NCBI GenBank assembly: GCA_964020155.1
Contig: OZ026551.1
Location: forward strand, 4,814,874 to 4,878,873
Source: Chondrilla cf. caribensis
Lineage: Eukaryota > Porifera > Demospongiae > Chondrillida > Chondrillidae
Length of the DNA stretch: 64,000 nucleotides
Direction: 5' to 3'
The notes beneath the pieces are model-generated. The model saw only the letters and a program-made list of their open reading frames with translations, was not told where the DNA came from and did no database searches. Numbering within the stretch: the first letter of the stretch is position 1; each line of letters begins with the position of its first letter. Below are positions 48,901 to 61,813 of the stretch, in pieces. Both the position numbers and the translations under genes were made by a program.

Positions 48901-51900
48901 AACGAAAATCCATTAACCAATGTATTTATATATATATACATATCCATACCTTTTGGTAAGGTGTACACGTCAACATCAGAGCTGTTGGTTGACCCGTAGT
49001 CATTACTGGCTTGCACCCTCATTGTGTATCCAGTGTTGGACTGGAGACCAGTAATGACCACATTGTTAACAGAGCTGAATGTGGTTGGGTGTCTGGTGAA
49101 CTGCTGTCCGTCTTCTTTGTAGAACACCACATACCGACTACCAACTGAGGGAGATATCCTTAAGGTAACAGATGAAGTGGACAATTGTTGAGCAGTAAGC
49201 TGTGTCACTGTGAAAATAGGTGGTCCTTTGGAGGAGATACAAAGTATGCAATAAATATTATTTTTCTGGTCAATTACAGTACTACTTGTTTAGTAAGAAC
49301 ACTGGTTACTAGTGTAAGTCAACACATTTCACTCAGTCATGTACACTATGTACTGATACAGTGTTGTGGGTAACGCATTACTCTGGTATTTAGTTACGTA
49401 ATATTATTACACTACTGGTAATCAAGTAATATAACGAAATACCTGTCTTGTAACAAATAATATATTACATTTGAAAAGTAACGCATTACTTCATTTGCAT
49501 CCAATACTGATATTGGCCATAAATATAGTAATAAACAAAACAAAAGGCTTATTTTAACAAGAAACATACATTCAATGGCTGTAAACTGACCCTCTCGCCC
49601 ACTAGCTATGATTTCCTAGCTTATGTGCTGACCGAGAGTGACTGAGTGCAATCAACCACATGATTTCAACAAACACGAGTTGGCAAGGGTACTCGGAAAG
49701 ATTGGAGACATGTGTACGAAAACTACTTTCTTTGGGTGGAAATATTATGTATCATTGTATGTATGCATGTCAATGTAATATGTAATATTATTACTAGTTA
49801 CATTTGATATCAAGTAATATGTAACTGTAACGAATTACATAAATGAAAAGTAATATGTAATAAGTAGTGTGATTACTTTTCAAAAGTAACGACCCCAACA
49901 CTGACTGATAGTATCCGATAATAAGAAGTACAGATTTTGTATGCTCTTCAAGATGTGTACTAAGCAAGTTTCATTGTATATCAAACATGGACATGGCAAC
50001 ACTATGTACTGTATATTGTTCATGTGAAATGAAGGCCTTGTCATGAATTATATAACATTACATAAACATAACACATGATCATAGTTGCATTGCCTTGTCA
50101 TAATCTTTATTAAAATACCCACTTCCTCCTGTAGTGCCAACAGCAGGCTCTTCCAGTCCAACCAATCCCAATGACACAGCTCTGACATACACTGTATAGT
50201 TAGTGTTAGCCCTCAGACCGGTCACATTGTACTCTGTAGCTTTCACTCGTCTTGATTTGGTGACATGAGAAGGAACCACTCTCAGTCTGTATGTTAAACC
50301 ACCTCTAGCCTTGTCCACAGGAGGACTCCATCTAATACGTAATGCTGGTATACCATTCACTGCTATCGGGGTAGCTGAGAGGGATCGTACTGGACCAGGA
50401 ACTTGTCAAAGGAAAGTGGAAGTTTCTTAGATAAATACAACCTTTCCTTGAAAGTGTAATATTCAATGTACATCTCGTATGATCAAACAAATCAAATCCT
50501 ACAGTGACTCACTTCCTACTGTGGTAGTAGCAATAGACATTTCAGGCCCATACAATCCTGAGGACACAGCTCTGACATACACTGTATACCTAGTGTTAGC
50601 CCTCAGACCTGTCACATTGTACTCTGTAGCTGTCACTGGTCTTGATGTGGTGATATGAGGAGGAACCACTCTCAGTCTGTATGTTAAACCACCTCTAGCC
50701 TTGTCCACAGGAGAACCCCATCTGACATGTAATGCTGCTACCCCATTTGCTAAAAATGGGGTAGCTGAGAGGGATTGTATTGGACCAGGAACTTATGAAG
50801 AGAAAAAAGCTCCAATTAAGAGTTGCCATATATACAGTGTAATTATTACTATTAATTAACACAATCTGATGTTCTCCCTATCAATTTAAAATTGTAATTT
50901 AAGTCTTCTGTAAAGATGGGTAAGGTCCAGCATCATTTACCAGTTTGTGGAATAGAATGTTATTATTACAATGGGTGCAAATTTTAACATTAAAATTTAA
51001 TGTAAAATGTGACACAAAAGTGGACATAATCCGTAAGGTTTGCATAGTTGAAAATAAGTATTTGTCCAATACCTTCAGGTGTCGTTGCTTGTCCTACATC
51101 ACTCCATGCTCCTTCACCAGCTGCTGAAACAGCTCTCACTCGAACATCATAACTAGTGTTAGGAGATAGTTTCCTCCAGTCATGTCTCCTTGATCGTGAT
51201 GATCTCACTGGTGGTGTACTCCAACTAGTGTCACTACTGATCTTGTACTGAACCTCATAAGAAGTGATGGGACATTCACTTTGAGGAGCTCTCCAGGTTA
51301 CAGTTACTCCAACCTCAGAAGGGGGGTATAGTTGACGGTAAACTCCAATCAATGTCGGTCTGGAAGGAACTGAATGGAAATAACCTCACATTAAGTTACA
51401 CATCAACTAATCCCACATACATGCATGGGTTACAAGCATCATGATGGAAGTTCAACTGGCACTTTTAAGGATTATTACAATAACATACAGTTTATCACAA
51501 TTAGTATCAAAATCATTTTATCTCCTCAACATAGGATTTTACAGGATTTCAACAGTTCCTACAGACAATAATCATCATAAGCATGCATGGAATTAGTACA
51601 TTTACTCCTTAGACAGACATCTTCTGATCAGCTTATAAATATTAAATTCACTGTACTATCATATTCAGTACCATTATCAGACTTTTAAAATGGTAAAGAC
51701 AATGCAAATCAGAAGAAATTGTAATATGAGGTTATTCAAAAATTATTGAATATTAAGAATAAAATATAATTAGTCATTTGCCAATCAAACAATACAATAC
51801 ATACCACTCACCATTACAAGTTCTTCGTTGCACTCGGTCACTGTATGGTCCTCGTCTACCTGATGACACAGCTCTCACCCAGATGTAGTAGGTAGTGTTT

Positions 51901-52565
51901 CGATTAAGTGGACCTAGTATGGTAGATGTACCAGTGATTCCACTAGTACTACAGTCAGCACTTGCACCAGATGGTGGATCAGACTGTGTTCCACTAGTTG
52001 TACTGTAACATACAGTGTAGGTGATACCACTTCCACTCCATGACACATTCAAAGCTGGAGATGAACCTTGTACAGTTCTAGTGACAGTGACACCTTGGAC
52101 CTTGGAGGGGGATTGTTCTGCATAATAATATAGTTAATTATTACAATAATTGATTTCATAATGACATAATTAAATAACTACACCCTTCAATATCATAATA
52201 TTGAAGCGATACCGTGGGACTTCACTTGACGGCGGAGGTTTTCAACGGATCGTCTTTTTTCCGGTCATTTGTGCTACTATTAAATAGATATCGAACTTCT
52301 CGTAACACGGAATTTTCGAAAGGAGTTTCTTTCGTAGTCGATCTGTGCTGTAGCTATAACAATGACATTTTCAAGCCTTAACTCCGAGCAAGAATAACGG
52401 AATAGATAACCATGTACCATTAGATAGAGCTAGCAAAATTACATCAGATTCTTGATTCGGTTCAGGTTTGAAAGGAATTGATCGCATTTGGTTACTCTAA
52501 GTTAACTTACGGCTCAAGACGGGGACGTAAAGTACACTCAGTAAGAGAAAAACCCCACACTTCAT
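45991..52565 (-). CDS. S3: FN3 receptor with short tail, first tail tyrosine lost
   Basis: Exons: 52511-52565 (MKCGVFLLLSVLYVPV), 51812-52117, 51073-51369, 50513-50791, 50123-50401, 48950-49225, 48491-48745, 48012-48320, 47759-47947 plus 47597-47689, 47187-47447, TM 46251-46431, tail 45991-46084. The sum is 2874 bases, about 957 residues, with consistent phases. There are nine FN3 units in the same order as S1, with two rather than three copies of the 279-base exon. The first unit is full length, unlike S1, and carries the Cys pair YTVCYS/DCST. The tail reads AINEAV where its paralogs have AIYEAV or AIYEKV; the distal AYEGV is kept. The TM segment has an acidic residue (LLVEGIVCG). Confidence 0.88.
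49359..49903. mobile_element. hAT-like non-autonomous element in S3 intron
   Basis: The ends CAGTGTTGTGGGTAACGCAT and ...GTAACGACCCCAACACTG are typical of a hAT family with GTAACGCATTAC termini. ACTGATA flanks both sides (49352-49358 and 49904-49910), fitting a 7 to 8-bp target duplication. Confidence 0.8.
52220..52450. promoter_or_regulatory. Conserved intron-1 block of S3
   Basis: This is a third, more diverged copy of the block seen at 12720-12960 and 21395-21650, again just 3' of the signal exon. Confidence 0.3.
52511..52565 (-). CDS. Signal-peptide exon of S3
   Basis: The exon reads MKCGVFLLLSVLYVPVLS and is followed by donor GTAAGT in phase 1, the same structure as in RPTP-A and S1. 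Confidence 0.82.
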
Positions 52566-53010
52566 TGATGCCTGTTCACTTCAAGATAAATTGTCACACA
52601 CTGACTAAAGGTACACAGATCCAACGTTGTAATGCACCGCCCGATATACTGGTCCCGATTAATTCCAGTGCCTCTATTACTTGACTCCCGTTGTAATATG
52701 CCGCTTTTTATCGCCAAAACAATCCTTCTATACTTAGTCTCTACAATATAAACCCTCTGGCGTAGAATGGTGGAGAACTAGGGATATGTGCGCCAAGTAC
52801 TTGTGTTGTCTCTCCATAATAGTCTTTATAAACGCGTATAGTCACGCGTCTTTTATACTAAGTAAACGTGTATATGTATGTGATGTCATAAACTCAAATG
52901 CACCCATGCGTGTAGTCATATGACCTGAGAGCCGCACGAAGAAGTCTAGCTAATTATCCCTAGTACCCCTGAGCGTCTAATAGGGACTACCCAATGGCAC
53001 GTAGTTGACA
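52566..53010 (-). promoter_or_regulatory. Putative promoter/5' flank of S3
   Basis: It is homologous to the flanks of RPTP-A and S1, including GTGATGTCATA near 52880. Confidence 0.35.
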
Positions 53011-53128
53011 TAATATAATATTAATGACTTTGGCTTTTTTCCTCAACATGTATCTACAGTTACATATTAAGCTTATTTAGTCTGGGTAGCCTTCAGTGAG
53101 GAGGCTACTATATATATATATATATATT

Positions 53129-53820
53129 ATGGTAAAACAATAAAAATACCATGAACTTAGTCTAGAAGCAAGTTTATTAAAATCAATTGTACACATACAC
53201 ACAATATAATTATATATATATATATATATACTAGGTACAGTTTCTGTAAAGTAGGTGCCTGGGTGTATGTATAGTCTACCTGCTATCCCCTACTGTACCC
53301 TTCGGGTGGGCAGAGTAAAGTAGGGTCTAGCAGATAGGCTTGTGTATGTATAATATTATGATGCAGTCCACCTAGTGTGTGCATGTGTGTACGTATTGCT
53401 ATTGCAAGATATTTTGTCATGTTTATATATCTCTATGCAAAAGGTTTTACATTTATTCTTTTTCTATGTAACTCCTGGTCCAGTTATGGCACTTAATGTA
53501 ACATCCTACCAACTGCAATGTAGAAAGTTGTGTAAGTCAAACTCTGGTGAGCGATTGCTATTCTTCCAATACCATTTCCCCTTTCAATACCAGTAACAAC
53601 CCAAACCTCCACTTCATACCTAGTACCTGGGTTGAGAGTGGTGGATGGTGTATTCTCTATGTGTAGCACTAGTCACTATATACCAACTACCAGGTGGTCC
53701 ACTGGATGGTCTCTCGTGATATCACAGTTATACTGCATGGTAAAACAATAAAAATACCATGAACTTAGTCTAGAAGCAAGTTTATGAAAATCAATTGTAC
53801 ACATACACACAATATAATTA
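53129..53820. repeat. 84-bp direct repeat pair around an FN3 relic
   Basis: The stretch 53129-53212 recurs with few changes at 53737-53820. An FN3 relic lies between the copies. The pair could result from a duplication or be ends of an unclassified element. Confidence 0.75.
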
Positions 53821-54115
53821 GACAACATTCACTTGTATTCTCTATCAGAGGCAGGTCAAGAGGAGGTTCTATGGGACCTGACAGGAGTTAGCTATCACAA
53901 AAGGTGGTTTCCGTGTTATTACCAGTTCATGTAATATATATTATACGGTAGAGGATGTGTTCTCTGGGGATGAAGTTACCTATAGTGTCACTACTAGCTC
54001 ATGGGGAGGCAGAAAGTACCAAAGTATCCTTTTTGTCACATTTTCAAAGTCTCCATAATATGCTGGGCCGATTGCCACTACTACTTCTTCCTTATCCTCA
54101 TAAAATTCATAACAC
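53586..54115 (-). pseudogene. Decayed FN3 receptor relics with a divergent tyrosine tail
   Basis: 53586-53727 matches the second half of the S2-type FN3 (GPPGSW ... then NPGTRYEVEVWVV) but needs a frame change. 53880-53950 resembles the first half. 54005-54115 carries a tail-like open frame, CYEFYEDKEEVVVAIGPAYY, then GDFENV, aligned with the S1 tail at SPAY/GPAY. No TM or signal exon is nearby. Confidence 0.6.
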
Positions 54116-54881
54116 CCTCTCTCAAAATTAAAACAGACTAGTAGTGAAATTCAATTTTTAAATTAGTGAACAGAAAATAACAGCATGGAGCAGCTACATT
54201 AGATGTCATTTATACAAGCCACTCAGGCATTGATCACAATACATGGTACAATCGATGCAACCTTATTAAGTAATTAATAATTAGATTGCAACAACAGGGA
54301 CAATAAAATCAATAATATAAATTGTTGCCTTGGTGTATAATTTTCCCACTGAGGGTAGGGCATACAATAAGTAATGTACTTTTATTGCTATTCTTACATA
54401 ATCAATTCACTTATTGGCTGGATCTGCTGATTTAGAAGTCAGGTACTTAGGATGTAATGATGATAAAGGGCATCCAATTTTTCAGGTACATTGATATTTA
54501 AATGGTCGCTCGACCATTATGGGCACAGTGATGTGATGCTGAATTATTTTTACAGGATATTTGGTTAGCGACATGATAATTATACCATAAAGCAATATAA
54601 TAGTTACTGTATCAATACTAAACTGGCTTTAATATATATTGTTACAAACGTATTCAAGAAAACTAAAATATTTTCACTTGCTGTGTAAGTTGTAACTATT
54701 TGTATACATGGCTTGAATAGAGGACCCCAGTTAAGGTAATTTACATTGACGTATGTGGTGCACACACAATAGTGTCCACACAATGCACCTGCATAACAAA
54801 CATGACTAGTTTACAATAGTATGTCAAGTAGGAAAATAACAGAGTACAGCACCATATTTGCAGGGGTACGTAGTAATGTAT

Positions 54882-54889
54882 GTGTGTGT

Positions 54890-54978
<89 letters not shown>
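54882..54978. repeat. (TG)n microsatellite
   Basis: Intergenic; no gene is adjacent. Confidence 0.95.
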
Positions 54979-54979
<1 letters not shown>

Positions 54980-55317
54980 TGCGTAATTACTAAATGGCAA
55001 TTTCTAAAACTAATCACTCCAAAGATGATCTTAATGAATCACAGCAATTATATATTTATGTACATTAAGTTGCACAAAATACTATTCAATAGTGAATAAT
55101 AATAATTTAAAATTGAATATTCAAATGCTAGGAGTTTCAAACTATACGTATATTATCAGCTGACAATATTAAATTTTATACAACAGTTGAGTTTAGCCAA
55201 AGATTATATTTTGGACTTCTGTTAGGCTCAGAATAAACAATTAGGAGTATGTTTGAAAGTTGAGCCTATATTGGCTTTAATATAATATTATGCTGTATAT
55301 ATATAGCGAGTGCAAAC

Positions 55318-55491
<174 letters not shown>

Positions 55492-56521
55492 CTGTGAGCT
55501 ACTCAATGTTCCAGGTTTCTTTGCCATGACTTCCAGTGACAGTGACAGTGGTGGGTGAATGTATACTGTATACTGTACTGTATACTATGTATACTAGTTG
55601 TGTTTCTCATCCATGTTTGTAGTATATCCAAGGATCCATTGTACTATGTAAAAATGATCAAAGATGTGTAAGTCAGAGGAAAGTGGTGGTTTATGGATAT
55701 TTCTACATAATTGCCTATACATCTATACCTACATGCATGATCACAAGCTTACTGGTGTTTATGGCTATGACAATCAGCCTTATTTATGATGTACGGTGAA
55801 AATATACCCAATAAGTACTCTAAAAGTGGTAGATACTGAAATTACAGCATTTCACTGAATTATTGTTATGTATTGTACACAAGAACCGCCTTAACCTACA
55901 TGCACGTATAATATTTTCATCCTCATGCAATAAGAGACGCATATGTATTTGGCTACAATCCTTTGAAGTAAATGAACTTATCGCTTGAAACAAGACGTTA
56001 CACTGTGATCAAAAGCAGCAGTACACACTCCCACTTCATTACATGATTCGATGCTCAGCGTACAATCATCAAAATTAATGGTATCCATAGAATCCATTTT
56101 TCATTAGCATTGGCGAGTGATGGTATTGGTATATAATAAATAAATAAATAAATTTAAATATATAATAAATACAATTCATGTAGATTACGTCATAGTGTGG
56201 CTAAGTTACTCTGCTAAGAGAATTTCAGGGCCAAAAGGTTAAATATCTCAAATGGGTTTGACATACGTACCTTATCATTGAGAATAATAATAGTAGGATC
56301 AGAAAAGTGAGAAATGCCTTTTTAATTGTTTTCAAACTCAACAAACCAACATATGTTTCAATATCATTATTCCTCACTAATATTTAAATATAGCAATATT
56401 AGAGAATACAATAAAGCAAAGTACAGAAGTATGAATTGTAAAATTATAAATCTTGTCCTTTAATAAAAACATCATTATCAGTTGCAGCTTTCCTAATACA
56501 TTTTACCAATAATATACTAGC

Positions 56522-59500
56522 CTAAATGGAGATTGTAGGTCTCCAGACATCCTTCTGATCAATTTCGATTTCATCAGATGCTGAACTGGTTATCATCACA
56601 ACACCCTCCGCTGTGTCATAAGCAACATCCTCTCTGAATTTGAAAAGAAACGGCAAACACAAACACAATCTTCAATCATTAATACAACAGGAGCTCTCAC
56701 ATTTCTGGCACAATAATGCAATTGATGCGACAGAGTTAAACAAAGAATATAAATGAAATGAAATACGCATATAATATATACAGCAACAAATTTCATGATT
56801 ATATTATTATTACTGTATACAACCATTATAGTGAAAGTAGGAGATGTCGACTATGTACTGCATAAAACCCTCTCTCTGTCAATGCCAACAATGCATGCAA
56901 GTGTGAGTAGACTATACCACATCAGCAAAATACACTCTCATCGGTTACTACACACTGTACACACTGCTTACACCCTATCAGCTCACTTATTGTCTGGCTC
57001 TGACAATTTAGTAGCAGGGGGCTCGGGATGAGGCTTCCTCGGAATCAGAGTACAGACTCCACACACTACCCCCACCACTAGCAACACAATCAGCACACCG
57101 GCTACCAGTCCACCGAGGAACACTCCCACGACGACACCAGTATCAGTGTAAAACTGAATGGATCGTCCCTTTGCTGAAGATCCAACAAATTCTGCATGAT
57201 AATCGACAAGTACAACCGTTAGCAGGTACTGGTTGAATGTTATTACATTGCAGAACACTACATACCCACTACATGTCATACGTCTTATACCAAACATGCA
57301 CCATTCATATACATAATTGCCAGCTACATCTGTACACATATATATGTACATATACATTTGCGATACTGGTAGGTCCTTGTTTACAAGTTTGTTACAACTG
57401 TATATGTGTTAAGAAATGTGTTAAAATGCAAGGAAATTCAAAAAAAACTACTGTTACAGTAGAAACAAGGTTGTACTCAAGGTTTTGACATGTGCTGCAT
57501 TTTGTGTTGGATACTAATTATTATAACAATTAAGGTTGCAACAAGGATGATACAAAGTTGTAATTAAGATTGATTGATTGAAATATAATAGGATATCTCC
57601 CAAATGTGGTAATTTCCTTGAGTATGATCTTTAACTCACTAACAGTTACGGGACCATTTATAGTTCCATTCCCAGTTGTAACTTGAAGTGTAAAAATGTA
57701 TCCATCTTGTGGGTCCAATCCTGAAATGATGACACTTGAACTGGTAGTGCTGACACTTCTTGTGGTTCCTCTTTCAGGTGAGCTGCAACTGACAATGTAA
57801 TAGGGGAATCCCCTACAGTCGAGCAGTGACAGAGGGTCCCAGCTTACAATCACAGAGTTTCCATTGGTCCAAACTGTAGAAATCTGATCAACACTTTTCA
57901 AAGGAACTATGTGTATATAGAGAGTGAAAACATTGCATGTACATATTTTCAAATAGTGATGTCTCCACTCAAAATGCATGGTCGAAAGTATGGGTACAAA
58001 GGTATAGGCATACATGTGTTTAAAGTGTATGAACAACATTAAATTTATGTATCTAAACATAAGTGCTCCACCGAAAAAGCATTTAACGTGGAAGCACGTA
58101 CATCCAAATGGATATGAACAGTGAATTCCAATTTCTCACCTCCTTGAGAACTAAATACAATTATAGAGGCTGCCTGCCCCTCCCTCTGGTTGGACACACC
58201 TCTAACGATCACCTTGTATGGTTTCTTGGGCACTACAATTATAACAATAACAGTATAATGAAACAAATAAATATTGACATAACATAAATTTACACATAAC
58301 AATTATTGCAAGATGTAATTGTGGTGAATACACTCACCGAGATCCGGTAATGTTGCGAATAAATGCTTGGAGCAATTGGAGGTGTAACCAATGGTATCCT
58401 CCATTCCAAGTATACCATAGGTCACATTATAGCATTCAATTCCACTACCAGGATCAGTTGGTTCTGACCATGTCACGTTTACAGAGGAAGGACTTACTAC
58501 TGAGAATCCCAGGCCAACCACAGGTCCAGGTGTGGAAAAATCCCAATCTATACCAAGTAATAAAACAGATATGCATAGCTACTGTACATGCATAACACAT
58601 AGTATGACATAAAATATCATAGATATTTCCCTTTCTAAAATTAACAGTGATCTCACTTTTTACTCTATCTGCAACCATTCCAAACGTCGTCTCTTTTTTA
58701 CCTTTGCCAATGCTAGTAACAGCCCAAACCTCCACTTCATACCTAGTACCTGGTTTGAGAGTGGGGGTGGTGTACTCTCTCTGTGTAGCACTCCTCACTA
58801 CAGTACTACTCCAACTACCAGGTGGTCCACTGGATGGTCTCTCACGATATCTCACTCGATATGTGACAGGAGTTGGATAGTTGCTACCAGAAGATGGTCC
58901 CCATGTTATGTCCAGTCCATATAATGTGATATTGGATGGCCTTACGTGGAGTGAAGTTACAGTTCCTGGAGCTATCAAAACAATATTAACATGACTGTTC
59001 AACTCACCGATGTACTATATCAATCACATATCAATATTGTGCCATGCCTAATATAAATTCAACATGGAGAGCTTACCTTGATATGTAGTGTTTGTTGCTG
59101 TTGACTGTGGACCATTACCCGATCGAGAAACAGACCAAACTTCTACTTCATAACTAGTACCTCGTTTGAGAGTGGGGGTGGTGTACTCTCTCTGTGTAGC
59201 AGTCTTCGTTGTACTCCAACTACCAGGTGGTCCACTGGAAAGTCTCTCACGATATCTCACTCGATATGTGACAGGAGTTGAATAGTTGCTACCAGAAGGT
59301 GGTCCCCATGTTATGACCAGTCCATATATGGTAGTGGATGGCCTCACTTGGAGTGATGTCACTGGACCTGGAGCTACGTATATAATCCATAAAATTACAC
59401 AATGCAGAAAGATCCAAAGTAAATTATGCTGTTGTGCCTCACAAAGTTATATGTACCATGATAGATCAGGGCAAGTATGATACTACAAACAGAGCTGCCT

Positions 59501-60132
59501 TAGCCACTAGGGCTGACCAGACTCTGACCAGACCATTTTCCCTTTTCCCAAATAAACAGACAGTAATTTTTGCATGCATGGCCGTACCACTTCAAATTTG
59601 CCCGCTCTGAGTTTGTACAAATATATATAGCCTAGTTATTATACCACTGTCACAGATGATATGAGCACATGCTTGTCTGTTGTCAGTACATCTTGCCCAA
59701 CACACTTCTACACTACATAACGGTCCTTGTATACATACGTACATAGTCTGGTCATACATGTAGCACAGTACCACAGTGTAATCCTGGGCAGCATACCATT
59801 GTACAATGTCTCCTGCATCCGATCACTATAGGGTCCTTGTCCACCTGATGACTCAGCTCTCACCCAGATGTAGTAGGTAGTTCCTCCGCTAAGTGGACCC
59901 AGTGTGGTAGATGTACCAGTGATTCCACTAGTACCACAGTTAGCACCAGATGGTGGATCAGACTGGTTCCCTCTGTTTGTACTGTAACATACAGTGTAGT
60001 TGATACCACTTCCATTGACTGCATTCCATGACACTCTCAAAGTTGGAGATGAAACTCGTACAGTTCTAGTGATAGTGACACCTTGGACCTTTGGTGGAGT
60101 AGCCATAGGCAATCCCGGCAGTACCAACAAAG
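56522..60132 (-). CDS. S4: FN3 receptor with a different cytoplasmic tail
   Basis: Exons: 59797-60132, 59077-59373, 58657-58971, 58338-58547 plus 58140-58232 (one FN3 in two exons), 57640-57906, TM 56987-57191, tail 56522-56633. Phases agree, giving about 610 residues from the first FN3 exon; the start is not settled (see 60445-61145). The five FN3 units mix types: the first resembles the first unit of RPTP-A/S3, the next two resemble S2, and the last two resemble the membrane-proximal units of S1/S3. The TM is VGVFLGGLVAGVLIVLLVVG. The tail holds a single tyrosine (DVAYDTAEGVVMI) and an acidic stretch (DEIEID), ending at TAG. Confidence 0.82.
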
Positions 60133-60444
60133 CTTTGGTTGCGTGTGAGTAAAGAACAGAACAATGACTGACATTACATACTAAGTATTGGTCTTCCTGT
60201 TACAGTAGTAATATTATAACACTACATTGTCTAGAACAGAAACATGAAACCTCATATGCTTAGGATAAGGTCTTTACCTGAAACATGAACACAGACTGAG
60301 CTAACTAGTCTATTCTGGTTGACCTACAAGCCTCAATTGTATCAGAGTACAGTTACTGTAATACACTGTGTATGCTCCATAGTATGTGTGATATGGAGTA
60401 CAGTAGTAAACTGTGTACCTGATATATGTACGTATGTCACATAC

Positions 60445-61145
60445 CTATGGTGAGTCCCAAAAGGACTGGAACTTGATCCTTGTCCAGCCAAACCACCTTC
60501 CGCATGTCTCTTATGCTCAGACTGTGAACTTGACCCGTCTGAGAAGTGATTCCAGGTACGGTACCACGTATACACACACGGACTGTGTCTAGCACCTCTA
60601 AAAATACCACTTATCACTGTCTCCTGGTTATCATTTGTTAGGGAGGAGATTACCTTGATCAGAGGTACGACGTGGGTCTTGTCATGCAAGAGCGATCATG
60701 TGACACAACAAACAATCACTCAAACAACTGCAAATTGATCTCATTGATATTTTCTAATTTAATATTACTTAGAGTTATGCCACACAACATGCAAAGCCCA
60801 TGCAAGACAAAACACTGTCAGACACAGTGATTCTCATAATTGTAGCCTATCTTTGCTTAAAGTGAAGATAAGCATAGAGTGATGGAACACTGAAAACTAA
60901 ACCTTGGTAATTAAATCTTTGGTTGAATAGATTTAATTAATAAAATTTCAGCCAGCTACACGTCAATTCTTGCTGACCATCATACCTTTTAATTGAGCGA
61001 GTGTCGACCTTTGTCCACGGGTAATTTGAAACCGGACAATTTCGTTCCGAAGACGTTCAATCCTTGACGCGAGGACGAGACCGGCACCATTAATTTTGGT
61101 CGACGTGACGCAATCAATTTTCCAGTTGCATGACGTTGTGGTGAA
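60445..61145 (-). CDS. Unidentified two-exon open frame
   Basis: Exon 60986-61145 (ending RGQRSTLAQLK, donor GTATGA) joins exon 60445-60597 (EVLDTVRVCIRGTVPG ... MRKVVWLDKDQVPVLLG, acceptor TTTTTAG) in phase 1. The joined frame reads as a plausible helical protein. If translation passes the GTATGT donor it meets TGA two codons later. If it is spliced there, it runs into the first S4 FN3 exon at 60132 in frame and gives a hydrophobic stretch (LLGLTIALLVLPGLPMA). So it is either the 5' part of S4 or the end of a separate small gene. I do not recognise the family. No start codon was found in this frame. Confidence 0.4.
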
Positions 61146-61813
61146 CTAGCAATTGGGTAGTCTGGCGTAGCCAATCCTTGATTCGCCATTTTATTCCGGA
61201 GGACTGGGTCTAGCTACGCCTGACTACTATTGGGGCTGTCCCTAGGGACTGTCCTGGTGTGTCGGAACGTAGTCTAACCATAGACTTGGGTCTGTGGTCT
61301 AACAAGAGATACTTGTACTATTTCTCGATGGACTTGTATCCATATGGTCATTGGGCCCTCGGGTGACATTTGGACTCCCCTCTGACTAATTTTGACTTGA
61401 GAAACTCAAGGGAACGAATTCATCCGACATTCGAGTTATGAATTCAAGTAAGTCGAAAAGTATATGCATGTTCGATTCACTGACTTCGATATATTTAATA
61501 CACCGTGGAAAAGTAGATAGGCGAATGCCGACCATACAGTTGTACTCTGATCCACCTATGGACAGCATGCAGCTAACATCAATCAAATAGGCAGCAATAT
61601 TAACTCCACCCATTGCACATACGTAGTTATTATAATGAAGTGATGTGAATTTGTAATAAATGTATTGCCAAGCATAGCTGTGAGCTGTAAAATGATGCCA
61701 AATATGGACAGGCTTTGTAATGCAACATACGCAGTTGATGATAGTGTGTAACAGTTATCGCTTGTGTTGAATAACATGTGTGAGTGTACCTCCACCAGCT
61801 CAGGTGGTACTGT

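Noticed and set aside
60989..61189. Minus-strand 66-codon frame starting with ATG
   Set aside because: It overlaps the better supported spliced frame of 60986-61145, ends without a partner exon and has no signal peptide or known domain.
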